13,328 nt of DNA from CAZSHG01 sp964459995 (lineage in GTDB: Bacteria; UBP14; UBA6098): the NCBI GenBank assembly GCA_964459995.1, contig CAYWOR010000031.1, positions 1 through 13,328 on the forward strand. The letters are read 5' to 3'. The position numbers were made by a program, and so were the translations under genes. Position 1 is the stretch's first letter; the number at the start of each line of letters is the position of its first letter. The notes beneath the pieces were generated by a model. The model saw nothing but the letters and a program-made list of their open reading frames with translations, was not told the DNA's origin and ran no database searches. Positions 1-6,602 of the stretch are shown one piece after another.

Positions 1-263
1 CGCGCCTGTTCGTGCGGCGGATGGTGCAGAAATACATCATACGCGATTTCCACCCCCTGATTTTCTTCTACGCCTTCGGAGGCTTCCTGCTCCTGCTGGA
101 CATCCCCCTGATAGTGCGGCTGATAGTGCTCTGGATAACCGAAGGTTTCGCGCCGCCGATGACCGCGCTGGCGATTCTGTTCTGCACCTTCATGGGGATG
201 CAGTCGATACTATTTGCGATGCTCTTCGACATGGAAGCCAACAGGGAACTGAAGGGAAATTGA
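1..263 (+). CDS. Glycosyltransferase family 2-like protein, C-terminal part (5' end outside window)
   Basis: The reading frame is open to the left edge, so only about the last 87 residues are present. They hold two hydrophobic segments (around IFFYAFGGFLLLLDIPLIV and FAPPMTALAILFCTFMGMQ) and end with LFAMLFDMEANRELKGN. A charged RDFHPL stretch, two membrane helices and a 'LFAMxFDMEANRxLK' tail are familiar from dolichol-phosphate-mannose-synthase-like GT2 enzymes, where the catalytic domain lies upstream. The catalytic GT-A domain is not visible, so the call rests on the tail and the neighbours. The stop TGA (261-263) overlaps the ATG of the methyltransferase gene as TGATG, which implies translational coupling in a lipid-sugar cluster. 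Confidence 0.6.
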   Translation, partial: RLFVRRMVQKYIIRDFHPLIFFYAFGGFLLLLDIPLIVRLIVLWITEGFAPPMTALAILFCTFMGMQSILFAMLFDMEANRELKGN

Positions 264-865
264 TGCCCGAACAGAATTTCGAATACGAAGATGTCAGATA
301 CAGCATTAAGAATCCAATCGCGAGGAGACTGCATAGCCGTTTCGATTCTGTTCTGGAACAATTTGTCAAAACGACCGAAGCAAAAAGTGTCCTCGAAATA
401 GGTTGCGGAGAAGGTTTTATACTTCGAAGGATTATCGAAATCCTTAAACCAGAAACTGCTTATGGCGGAGATGTTTCCGAATATTGGCTTGAAAGAGCAA
501 AAAGAAATCTCGGCGACCTTGCGGAACTATCACTGCTAAATGTCGAAAACCTACCCTTCGATGACCGCAAATTCGACCTTGTTACCTGCATCGAAGTTCT
601 CGAACATGTTGAGAATCCCAAAGCAGGCATCGAAGAGATTGCGCGTGTTACAACAGAATGGGCGATAGTTTCCGTTCCGAACAGGTATTTGTGGAGGTTT
701 GGCAATCTTTCACGATTCAAATATTTTTCAAGCGGCGGCAATACCCCCGGCCATATTAATGAGTGGACTAAAGGGCAATTCCGCAAATTCGTCGAACCCC
801 ATTTCATGATCGTTGAACACCACACACCTTTCCCATGGCAAATTGTTCTCCTGAGGAAAAAATAA
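263..865 (+). CDS. Class I SAM-dependent methyltransferase
   Basis: This 200-residue protein has a classic Rossmann methyltransferase core. The SAM-binding motif I is VLEIGCGEG (about residues 43-51). An acidic motif II follows at GGDVSEYWLERAK, then NLPFDDRKFDLVTCIEVLEHV (motif IV and post-motif), as in the Methyltransf_11/25 and UbiG-like families. The C-terminal half (SVPNRYLWRFGNL and GNTPGHINEW) matches the substrate lid of methyltransferases found beside glycosyltransferases. The ATG at 263 is preferred over the TTG at 260 because it forms a TGATG overlap with the upstream stop. The gene is visibly AT-richer, with A-ending codons, than the GT tail and the flippase, which may reflect transfer. 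The substrate is unknown; a lipid-linked sugar or polyprenol derivative is a guess from context. Confidence 0.88.
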   Translation: MPEQNFEYEDVRYSIKNPIARRLHSRFDSVLEQFVKTTEAKSVLEIGCGEGFILRRIIEILKPETAYGGDVSEYWLERAKRNLGDLAELSLLNVENLPFDDRKFDLVTCIEVLEHVENPKAGIEEIARVTTEWAIVSVPNRYLWRFGNLSRFKYFSSGGNTPGHINEWTKGQFRKFVEPHFMIVEHHTPFPWQIVLLRKK

Positions 866-1801
866 TTGGCGAAAAACATCTCCGACATCAAATCCTCTCC
901 GAAAAAGCCCATCCTCAGCTATCTTCTCACAGTCGTAGTTCTCGGGGCGGTGGGGTATTACATCTACCGCAATGTCGATCAAATCCGTGATTTCAATTTC
1001 GATTTCGACCTAATTTTTCTCGCCGCCTCCTTCTTTTCCGCGATAATCGGCTTTCTGCTTTCCTTTTTCATTTGGGAGCGTCTCTCGGCGTCTTTCGGAC
1101 TAAGCGCGCCCAGACTTTCCTCGGCGAAAGCTTTCTATAAGTCCCAACTCGGCAAATATATCCCCGGCAATGTCGGCCTCATGATTGTCCGTCTCGACGC
1201 CTACCGCGGCTATTCGCGCAAGACCGTCGCCCTCGCCACGGGGGTCGAATATATCGCGAGCTTCACCAGCGCCTGCGTGATGGTTCTTCTCGGCACCCTT
1301 CTGATAGACATTCCCCTCCCGGCTTATGTGCGATGGCTTGCTTTGGGGATGTTGCTTCTCCTTTTGGCCGCCCTCTATCCGCCCCTTTTGAAAACCCTTT
1401 CCAACCGGTTTTTCCGCCTTCTCAAACGCGAACCAATCGAGGAATTCCCCACCTACTCGAAGATGCTTAGTTTCGTGGGTTTGTATGTCATAGTCGGGCT
1501 TTTCTTCGGCCTAAACCTCTTTTTGGTTTTGAACTCGCTGTCCTATGTCGGAATCGAGCACTATTTCGCGGTAACAGGGACTTTCTGGGCGGCGGCGCTA
1601 ATCGGCATCGCGGCGATATTCGCCCCGAGCGGAATAGGCGTCCGCGAGGGGGTTTTGTTGCTGGTTCTGCCCGCAATTATTCCGGAACCGACTGTGATAG
1701 TCGGGACAATTTTGTCGCGATTGGTCTTCACCGCGGCGGAGCTGTTGTTGGCGGGGGTGTTTTCGGGCGCGGAGAGATTGAGGAGTAGTGAAACGACTTG
1801 A
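866..1801 (+). CDS. Flippase-like / LPG-synthase transmembrane-domain protein (UPF0104 family)
   Basis: This is a 311-residue polytopic membrane protein with about eight helices (near residues 16-34, 48-70, 121-147, 153-173, 201-224, 236-252, 262-280 and 285-302). Family marks are QLGKYIPGNVG (about 94-104) and APSGIGVREG (about 253-262), both typical of the UPF0104/AglD/YbhN group, which shares the membrane half of lysylphosphatidylglycerol synthase. It probably moves or modifies a lipid-linked substrate made by the two genes upstream. The TTG start directly follows the methyltransferase TAA and has a GAGG ribosome-binding site at 853-856. Residues 288-301 are encoded by a 41-bp core that recurs twice more in the window (2481-2521 and inverted at 7569-7609). 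The stop codon lies inside the -35 box of the next promoter. Confidence 0.85.
   Translation: MAKNISDIKSSPKKPILSYLLTVVVLGAVGYYIYRNVDQIRDFNFDFDLIFLAASFFSAIIGFLLSFFIWERLSASFGLSAPRLSSAKAFYKSQLGKYIPGNVGLMIVRLDAYRGYSRKTVALATGVEYIASFTSACVMVLLGTLLIDIPLPAYVRWLALGMLLLLLAALYPPLLKTLSNRFFRLLKREPIEEFPTYSKMLSFVGLYVIVGLFFGLNLFLVLNSLSYVGIEHYFAVTGTFWAAALIGIAAIFAPSGIGVREGVLLLVLPAIIPEPTVIVGTILSRLVFTAAELLLAGVFSGAERLRSSETT
1727..1767 (+). repeat. Flippase 3'-end repeat, copy A (in the intact gene)
   Basis: This 41-bp core encodes FTAAELLLAGVFSG near the C terminus of the flippase. It matches copy B (2481-2521) at 38 of 41 positions and copy C (minus strand, 7569-7609) at 37 of 41 by eye. It is followed by a purine-rich GAGAGATTGAGGAG tail; similar tails follow the other two copies. 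Confidence 0.85.
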
Positions 1802-1825
1802 CTTTTTATGGAGATTACTTATTAT
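1798..1825 (+). promoter_or_regulatory. Sigma70-like promoter of the DUF2335 cassette
   Basis: TTGACT (1798-1803), a 16-bp spacer and TATTAT (1820-1825) form a good promoter. It overlaps the flippase stop codon and lies about 30 bp upstream of the ATG at 1854, so the cassette is probably transcribed on its own. Confidence 0.5.
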
Positions 1826-1853
1826 TGTTCGAGAGATTAAAAGGAGAATAGCT

Positions 1854-2054
1854 ATGCAAACAGATTTCTTAGTCGCAAGACCTTCATTTTTATCAGGTAT
1901 CGCAAGAGCGCTCGACATCGGTGCTACATTGCCTTCTTATAACATATCCAGAACACCGTGCGAAGCCGATATCAAAGCTCTAAAAAGCGATTGGGAAAAC
2001 GTTGGACAAGATTTGTCCCATTCGATAAAAGGTCTTTCGAATGAAGAAGAATGA
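1854..2054 (+). CDS. Small soluble partner protein of the DUF2335 gene
   Basis: This 66-residue protein starts at the ATG that has AAGGAG seven bases upstream (1841-1846); an earlier in-frame ATG at 1788 would run through the promoter and the end of the flippase gene and is rejected. The sequence features SFLSGIARALDIGATLPSYN and a KSDWENVGQDL segment. From memory, short proteins with a 'RPSFLxGxARxLDIG ... ADxxALxSDWxxVGxDL' layout occur in many bacteria next to DUF2335 genes, but I know of no assigned function. It has no signal peptide or membrane helix. Its 3' end overlaps the DUF2335 start by 14 bases, so the two are a tightly coupled pair. Confidence 0.75.
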   Translation: MQTDFLVARPSFLSGIARALDIGATLPSYNISRTPCEADIKALKSDWENVGQDLSHSIKGLSNEEE

Positions 2055-2460
2055 TAAAATTGATAAATCCAATTCTGGAGCTAAATCCGTTGTAGGTATA
2101 TCCGCAACATCCCAACATTTCTGGGCAGGGCCTCTGCCTTCACCACAAATCCTCCGAGAATTTAATGAAATAGTCCCCGGTTCTGCCGATAGAATAATCA
2201 CAATGGCGGAAAAACAGGAAGATCACAGAATCGAAATCGAGTCGAAAGTTATCGAATCGAACATTCGAAATGAAAAACTCGGTGTAATCTCCGGTCTCGT
2301 TATCGGGCTTGCCGGGCTAAGTTGCGCAACGATTTGCGCCCTATACGGGCATGATTGGGTTGCCGGCATAATCGGAGGTTCGACACTTGTTTCCCTTGTC
2401 TCTGTGTTTGTGATTGGCAAATCCAAGAGGGAAAAAGAACTCTCTCAAAAGTCCGAATAA
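2041..2460 (+). CDS. DUF2335 domain-containing membrane protein
   Basis: This 139-residue protein carries the DUF2335 signature FWAGPLPSPQILREFNEIVPG followed by SADRIITMAEKQEDHR (about residues 27-63). A short charged helix comes next, then two membrane helices (about 80-102 and 106-126) and a basic tail (GKSKREKE). This is the usual DUF2335 architecture: a cytoplasmic helical region followed by a hairpin of two transmembrane segments. No biochemical role is established for the family. The ATG at 2041 lies inside the upstream gene and is preceded by a modest AAGG, which suggests coupled translation. The cassette is AT-rich relative to the flippase and is bracketed by copies A and B of the flippase 3'-end repeat, so it may have arrived as a unit. 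Confidence 0.87.
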   Translation: MKKNDKIDKSNSGAKSVVGISATSQHFWAGPLPSPQILREFNEIVPGSADRIITMAEKQEDHRIEIESKVIESNIRNEKLGVISGLVIGLAGLSCATICALYGHDWVAGIIGGSTLVSLVSVFVIGKSKREKELSQKSE

Positions 2461-2480
2461 ACATATATAGATTTCTTTTA

Positions 2481-2521
2481 TTCACCGCGGCGGAGCTGTT
2501 GTTTGCGGGTGTGTTTTCCGG
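2481..2521 (+). repeat. Flippase 3'-end repeat, copy B (orphan fragment)
   Basis: The first 23 bases are identical to copy A in the intact flippase gene, and 38 of 41 match overall. In frame it reads FTAAELLFAGVFSGIEKF and continues into an AT-rich purine tail. No flippase sequence precedes it, so it is an isolated 3' fragment just downstream of the DUF2335 gene. Confidence 0.85.
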
Positions 2522-2541
2522 AATAGAGAAATTTGAGAATA

Positions 2542-2611
2542 GAGAATCCCCCCTTCATTGAGGACAGGGGGGTCTCGATGAAAGTGCTTCGAACGAGAGG
2601 TTTATCGAAGC
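2542..2611 (+). repeat. Two adjacent hairpins in the convergent intergenic space
   Basis: The first inverted repeat pairs GAGA plus CCCCCC (2542-2553, with a 2-base bulge) with GGGGGG plus TCTC (2567-2576) around a 13-base loop. The second pairs GCTTCGA (2586-2592) with TCGAAGC (2605-2611) around 12 bases. They lie between the DUF2335 gene and the convergent minus-strand gene. Without a T tract they are not standard terminators, but they could block read-through or be remnants of an intergenic repeat. Confidence 0.5.
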
Positions 2612-2631
2612 GGCTCGATTTCGGCGAGGGG

Positions 2632-2835
2632 TTATTTGGCTTTTGGCTCGCCGCTTTCGTTAACCTTGCCCTCGCGATGATAATGCACCAGCCGATATGC
2701 CATGCCGAGGGCGATGAGCATTATCGCCACCGATGTCCCATAGCCGATAATCGGGACATTTCTTTGAATTTCCGTAACATCGCTCAGTAGGCCAGCAAGG
2801 CCGAGAAGAAAAACAATTATCACCCAGAATAACAT
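2632..2835 (-). CDS. Small two-helix membrane protein, unknown function
   Basis: On the minus strand, a strong AAGGAGG site lies just upstream of the ATG at 2835-2833 and gives a 67-residue protein. A longer frame from 2946 has no such site and is rejected. The protein has a hydrophobic N-terminal helix (MLFWVIIVFLLGLAGLL), a short polar loop with SDVTEIQRN, a second helix (YGTSVAIMLIALGMAYRLV) and a charged tail ending in GEPKAK. It resembles the many small inner-membrane proteins of unknown role, and I do not recognise a family. It converges on the DUF2335 cassette and diverges from the serine hydrolase gene. Confidence 0.65.
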   Translation of the reverse strand: MLFWVIIVFLLGLAGLLSDVTEIQRNVPIIGYGTSVAIMLIALGMAYRLVHYHREGKVNESGEPKAK

Positions 2836-2865
2836 AATTCCTCCTTTACGAACGTTTCCCAAACT

Positions 2866-2894
2866 ATAATATGTAATAATTGAATAAGCAAGAA
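2866..2894 (-). promoter_or_regulatory. Probable promoter of the small membrane protein gene
   Basis: On the minus strand, TTCTTG (2894-2889) and TATTAT (2871-2866) are separated by 17 bp, about 30 bp upstream of the ATG at 2835. The -35 box is weak but the -10 box and spacing are good. Confidence 0.35.
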
Positions 2895-3080
2895 GAGTTT
2901 TCGAGGTGTCCGTAAATTTTTGGAAATTCCCAAAGATTTTCAGCAATGCCTGTTAAAAAACGCAAAATGGCTTAGTAAAAAATACTTATTGCAAAAAGGC
3001 ATTGAAATCCATAAACAATACGGAAGGATTGGTCTGGATGTTTGCCTTCATCAAAATTCACCCATTGTTAAGGATGTGAG

Positions 3081-4082
3081 ATGTCCAAGGTGTTTTACAG
3101 GTCGATGGCGATAGTTGGGGTTCTGCTCGCCGGCCTGATTTTGGGTTTTCTGCTTCACAACCCAGTTCGCAAGGCTCTTTTCGGCGGGGATTGTCCTCCT
3201 CACGAGACAAGCTTCGAGGTGTCGCATCAAAGAGGATACCGCTACATCAACCCTTTGCTCGACTTCGAGCAACAATATAAGGGGTTGCCGCATGTCAAGT
3301 CCGAAATCAACGATTATATAGCGAAAAACAAAAAAGACGGGCGTCTGCGCGATATCTCCGTCTATTTCCGTCAGTTGAACACAGGACTAACTTTTTCGAT
3401 AAACGACGATTTCAAGTTTTCACCGGCAAGTCTTCTTAAAGTCCCGCTCATGATTGCGTGTCTGAAGCAGGCCGAGATTGACGGCGCATTTCTTAGCAAG
3501 CGGATTAAGTTCGATATTATCCCGGATTCTCTTACTGTTCCGAATTTCCGCTACGGCGAGCCAATCGAGTATGGTAAAACCTACACCGTGGAAGAGCTTA
3601 TTATCCGCCTGATTATCAACTCGGATAATCACGCCGGAATGCTTCTTCTGGAAAATCTCGACAGCAGAATTCTCGAGAAGGTCTATACCGACCTCGACGT
3701 CGCCATGCCATGGCTCCCCGGCATGGAGAATTATATGACGGTGAAAGAGTATTCGAAGTTCATACGAATCCTCTTCAATTCGACCTATCTCAATCGGGAC
3801 ATGTCCGAATTCGCTTTGTATATAATGTCGCTGTCCCATTTCGACAAGGGCATTGTTCAGGGAGTCGGACAGGGCATCACCGTTTCGCATAAATTCGGCG
3901 AACGCGATATAGATGGAGTCCGACAACTTCACGACTGCGGCATCATTTATTTCGAGAGCGCGCCTTGCCTTATCTGCATTATGACTCGCGGAAACAATTT
4001 CGAGGAGCTCGAGGATGTTATCGCCGACATCGCCAGCATTATCAAGAAAGAGGTCGATACCCAGCGGCAGAATGGAAAGTAG
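3081..4082 (+). CDS. Membrane-anchored class A beta-lactamase-like serine hydrolase
   Basis: This 333-residue protein begins with a single membrane helix (about residues 9-26), so the catalytic domain should sit in the periplasm. Three motifs of the serine beta-lactamase / penicillin-binding fold appear in order: SLLK (SxxK, Ser117 nucleophile and Lys120), SDN at 181-183, and HKFG (KTG equivalent) at 270-273. The omega-loop region (about 200-216, TDLDVAMPWLPGMENY) lacks the ExxLN motif that supplies the deacylating Glu166 of true class A beta-lactamases. It is therefore more likely a peptidoglycan-acting carboxypeptidase or esterase-like member (Beta-lactamase2 group) than an antibiotic-hydrolysing enzyme. 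The ATG at 3081 has AAGGA about 6 bases upstream. The gene ends just before a strong terminator. Confidence 0.82.
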   Translation: MSKVFYRSMAIVGVLLAGLILGFLLHNPVRKALFGGDCPPHETSFEVSHQRGYRYINPLLDFEQQYKGLPHVKSEINDYIAKNKKDGRLRDISVYFRQLNTGLTFSINDDFKFSPASLLKVPLMIACLKQAEIDGAFLSKRIKFDIIPDSLTVPNFRYGEPIEYGKTYTVEELIIRLIINSDNHAGMLLLENLDSRILEKVYTDLDVAMPWLPGMENYMTVKEYSKFIRILFNSTYLNRDMSEFALYIMSLSHFDKGIVQGVGQGITVSHKFGERDIDGVRQLHDCGIIYFESAPCLICIMTRGNNFEELEDVIADIASIIKKEVDTQRQNGK

Positions 4083-4088
4083 AATTCG

Positions 4089-4114
4089 GGGCGGTTTCGG
4101 CCGCCCTTTTTTTT
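4089..4114 (+). terminator. Rho-independent terminator after the serine hydrolase gene
   Basis: GGGCGG (4089-4094) and CCGCCC (4101-4106) form a stem with a 6-base loop, followed by eight T residues. It belongs to the same GGGCGG/CCGCCC class as the terminators at 5911 and 7444. Confidence 0.9.
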
Positions 4115-4150
4115 GCCGAGCCAAATATTAATGCTCAGCGCAAAAAAACC

Positions 4151-4178
4151 TTGATAATTGCGGATTCGTAGTTAACTT
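4151..4178 (+). promoter_or_regulatory. Possible promoter of the secreted repeat-protein gene
   Basis: TTGATA (4151-4156), a 16-bp spacer and TAACTT (4173-4178) lie about 100 bp upstream of the ATG at 4281. The match is modest; the rest of 4115-4280 shows no gene. Confidence 0.3.
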
Positions 4179-4280
4179 TGCGGGCTTTTCGCGAAGCTTA
4201 CAATTGCTTGTTAGAGAAGTAACGACGACTTGTCGATAGAACTTGATATTGAATTTCTTAAAACATGCAAAGGAGACAGA

Positions 4281-5882
4281 ATGAGACACGCACTGATTCT
4301 AACACTAACTTTGGCCATTTTCGCGCTTTCTGGATATGCTCAGGGGACTTTCGCGACGGTCATCCGCGACGCTGAAGGGGCCGAATACGGCAGAGATTTG
4401 GTTCAGACCCCCGACGGCGGTTATATGTTCACCGGCGATGTTGTTCAGGCTGGCAGAACCGACAGCGATATCGCTATCGGAAAATTCAATTCCGAGGGCG
4501 AGTTGGTTTGGATTAAGGCTATCGGCGGCACAGGTAGAGACAAAGGTTATTCCATAATTAAAAACGGCTCGTATTATTACGCCACAGGTTACTATTATAA
4601 CGGTGTGGCGGGGTATCACAATATATGTCTTGTTAAATTCGACGAGGCTGGGGTTGTCACATGGGTGAAACAGTTCGTAGGAGTTGACTCGGATGAGGGC
4701 AGACAAATAATAAACACCTCGGACGGCGGATACGCCATTACCGGTTATATCTACAGTGCCAGCACCGCAAATGATTTGGCGATAATTAAATTCGATTCTG
4801 CGGACAATCTCGAATGGATGACTCGAGTGGGAACTGAAAACCACGATCACGGCTCTTCCATTGCCGAACTGACAGGGGGCGGTTTTGTAGTGGTAGGGGA
4901 TGTATATCTCGAAGGGGCTGTGCCAACCAGAGACAGGAGTATGATCTTTACAAGAGACATTTTCATAGTTCGACTCTCCTCGACCGGTGCTTTGGAATCG
5001 GCAACCGCCCATTACGATGCCGACGGTGCTGAGTATGGAAAAGCTGTTACTGCCACATCGGACGGCGGATTTCTTGTAGCAAGCGAGGTTCCGGCATGGG
5101 GTTGGGGGCAGAGCGATATCCTTCTTTCCAAGTTCAATTCTTCGGGTTTTAACGAATGGTCTAAATTGCTCGGACACTGGAGCTACGATACGCCATATCG
5201 CATCATCGGAACCTCCGACGGCGGATATCTGATTTCTGGTGACTTTATGTCCCCGACAAGAAGCATTCAAGCTGGTTTGGTGAAATTGGATTCGTCATGT
5301 AACCTTGAATGGATGCGTTGCGGCGGCGGGACAAGTTACGAATACGGCTACGGCGTCATCCAGACCCCCGACGGCGGATTCGCGCAGATTGGGATGTCGT
5401 GGAGCTACGGTTCGACGAACGAGATTATGCTCATCAAATACGATTCCGAAGGCTACTACTGCGAGCCGGACAGCCAGAGCCTTTATACATCGGATCATAG
5501 CATAATGTTCGAGCCGGTTATGGTCGATGTCAATACCTCTCCCCTCGTCCTCGAAACTTTTTCGCCGGAAATCGTTACTCTATCGCGCAGGGATTCCCTT
5601 CTTTGCGCCGGAATGGATGTAGAGGAACCCGCTCTTCCGATGAATTCGGCTATCTCCGTTCATCCGAACCCTTTCAATGCCTCGGTTGCGATATCCGCGC
5701 CGGGAGCGGAGAGGATCGAGATTGTCGATATTAACGGCAGAGTCGTCGAGGTTATCGAGGGCAATTTATCGAGGGAAGCAATCTGGAGCCCCTCCGAGGC
5801 CACGGCTACCGGAGTCTATTTCGTCCGCGCGAGATACACCGACGGCAGTTCCGCAGAACAGCGCGCAGTGTTCATGAAGTAG
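4281..5882 (+). CDS. Secreted seven-repeat beta-propeller-like protein with C-terminal sorting domain
   Basis: The ATG at 4281 has AGGAG 5-10 bases upstream and opens a clean signal peptide ending near SGYAQG, so a longer TTG start at 4230 is rejected. The 533-residue protein has seven repeats of about 50 residues. Each holds a DGGY-like turn (near residues 45, 96, 148, 199, 261, 313 and 363) followed by a strand such as AIGKFNSEGELVW or AIIKFDSADNLEW. The spacing suggests seven blades of a propeller, related to delta-60/SBBP-type repeats. From about residue 456 to the end (VHPNPFNASVAI, VDINGRVVEV, TGVYFVRA, VFMK) is a type IX secretion / FlgD-like sorting domain. It is presumably exported and attached to or released from the cell surface; the ligand is unknown. 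Confidence 0.85.
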   Translation: MRHALILTLTLAIFALSGYAQGTFATVIRDAEGAEYGRDLVQTPDGGYMFTGDVVQAGRTDSDIAIGKFNSEGELVWIKAIGGTGRDKGYSIIKNGSYYYATGYYYNGVAGYHNICLVKFDEAGVVTWVKQFVGVDSDEGRQIINTSDGGYAITGYIYSASTANDLAIIKFDSADNLEWMTRVGTENHDHGSSIAELTGGGFVVVGDVYLEGAVPTRDRSMIFTRDIFIVRLSSTGALESATAHYDADGAEYGKAVTATSDGGFLVASEVPAWGWGQSDILLSKFNSSGFNEWSKLLGHWSYDTPYRIIGTSDGGYLISGDFMSPTRSIQAGLVKLDSSCNLEWMRCGGGTSYEYGYGVIQTPDGGFAQIGMSWSYGSTNEIMLIKYDSEGYYCEPDSQSLYTSDHSIMFEPVMVDVNTSPLVLETFSPEIVTLSRRDSLLCAGMDVEEPALPMNSAISVHPNPFNASVAISAPGAERIEIVDINGRVVEVIEGNLSREAIWSPSEATATGVYFVRARYTDGSSAEQRAVFMK

Positions 5883-5910
5883 CCGGAATACCATCACGTG
5901 AAAAATTTCA

Positions 5911-5936
5911 GGGCGGTCATCGTGGCCGCCCTTTTT
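5911..5936 (+). terminator. Rho-independent terminator after the secreted repeat-protein gene
   Basis: GGGCGG (5911-5916) pairs with CCGCCC (5926-5931) across a loop reading TCATCGTGG, followed by a T run. Loop and stem are almost the same as in the terminator at 7447. Confidence 0.88.
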
Positions 5937-5974
5937 ATTGCCGTCAAAAAAATCAAGAAATTTTTATTTTGCCC

Positions 5975-6020
5975 TTGACATTCGTTTATATGCATATATT
6001 TTAATATGTGAATATGTTAA
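5975..6020 (+). promoter_or_regulatory. Promoter with AT-rich palindromic operator upstream of the first ArsR gene
   Basis: A consensus TTGACA (5975-5980) is followed after 16 bp by TATTTT (5997-6002). The spacer contains a perfect 12-bp palindrome, TATATGCATATA (5987-5998), and just downstream are two ATATGT half-sites (6004-6009 and 6012-6017). ArsR/SmtB repressors usually bind AT-rich inverted repeats over their own promoter, so this is the likely autoregulatory operator. Confidence 0.6.
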
Positions 6021-6041
6021 GATGACGAATCGAGGAAAAGT

Positions 6042-6359
6042 ATGAGCAATTATGAACATGAAATATCATTGGAAGTCCTATTCGGCGCGCTATCATCGAC
6101 AGCCCGAATCGATATAGTGCGAACATTAGCCGACGGCCCCCGATGCGTCAACGCCATAGCGGAAGAGCTAGACCTGCCCCAATCGGTAATCTCACAGAAC
6201 CTTAGAATACTCAGGCTTGCCGGAATCGTGTCCAACGAAAAACACGGCAAGCATATTCATTACTGCATAAACCCCAATGCCATCGACGCCCTGCGGAATT
6301 TCCTCAAGTCGCTATGTATGGGGAATTGCCATGGACAAAACGGAACATGCAAACATTAA
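6042..6359 (+). CDS. ArsR/SmtB-family transcriptional repressor (first)
   Basis: This 105-residue winged-helix protein has the ArsR pattern: ALSSTARIDIVRTL, then CVNAIAEELDLPQSVISQNLRILRLAGIV (helix-turn-helix) and a wing at NEKHGKHIHYCI. Cys35 sits where the alpha-3 CVC metal site of ArsR proteins lies. Further possible ligands are Cys75 and a C-terminal tail with CMGNC, H and TCKH (Cys92, Cys96, Cys103). The tail suggests metal or thiol sensing, but the exact site does not match a textbook ArsR, SmtB or CadC class. The ATG follows an AGGAAAA site. The gene heads an operon with a His/Cys-rich mini-protein 19 bp downstream and a Cys-rich secreted protein, and a palindromic operator lies upstream. 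Confidence 0.88.
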   Translation: MSNYEHEISLEVLFGALSSTARIDIVRTLADGPRCVNAIAEELDLPQSVISQNLRILRLAGIVSNEKHGKHIHYCINPNAIDALRNFLKSLCMGNCHGQNGTCKH

Positions 6360-6378
6360 CCTAATCAAAGGAGAAACT

Positions 6379-6588
6379 ATGTGTCATCATGGTCATCATC
6401 AAAAGCAGTGCAACTGCGGGACCGAGCAACATCATCGCCATCACGGAGAAGAATGTTGTTGTGGCGGCGGCAAGGGTAACTGGCGTAAATTCATGACGAA
6501 AGAAGAAAAGCGCGAACGTCTCGAAAATTACGCAAAAGAGCTTGAAGCCGAACTCACCGCAGTTAAAGAACTTCTTAAAGAACTTTAA
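6379..6588 (+). CDS. His/Cys-rich metal-binding mini-protein with coiled-coil tail
   Basis: The ATG at 6379 has a perfect AAAGGAG site and gives a 69-residue protein; upstream in-frame ATGs lie within the ArsR gene and are rejected. The first 31 residues are packed with metal ligands (CHHGHHQKQCNC, HHRHHGEECCCGG), including HHxHH and CCC clusters. The rest is a charged amphipathic helix, WRKFMTKEEKRERLENY then AKELEAELTAVKELLKEL, likely a coiled coil. From memory, small proteins with a Cys/His head and an 'F(L/M)TKEEKxExLExYxxxLExEL' tail occur in various anaerobes and archaea without a known function. The ligand pattern suggests binding of a soft or divalent metal in the cytoplasm, under ArsR control. 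Confidence 0.82.
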   Translation: MCHHGHHQKQCNCGTEQHHRHHGEECCCGGGKGNWRKFMTKEEKRERLENYAKELEAELTAVKELLKEL

Positions 6589-6602
6589 AGTTAAGGAGAA
6601 AA

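Noticed and set aside
1598..1918. Minus-strand frame with HPRQQQLRRGEDQS-like peptide, similar to a frame at 7484-7687
   Set aside because: The similarity comes from the shared flippase 3'-end DNA repeat read on the other strand, not from a gene.
2920..3114. A 64-aa plus-strand frame upstream of the serine hydrolase
   Set aside because: It has no ribosome-binding site, overlaps the start of the hydrolase gene, and its composition looks like AT-rich intergenic sequence. The near-palindrome at 2919-2934 (TTTGGAAATTCCCAAA) was noted but has no clear role.
4305..5270. A 321-aa minus-strand frame opposite the secreted repeat protein
   Set aside because: It mirrors the regular plus-strand repeats and has no independent start signal.
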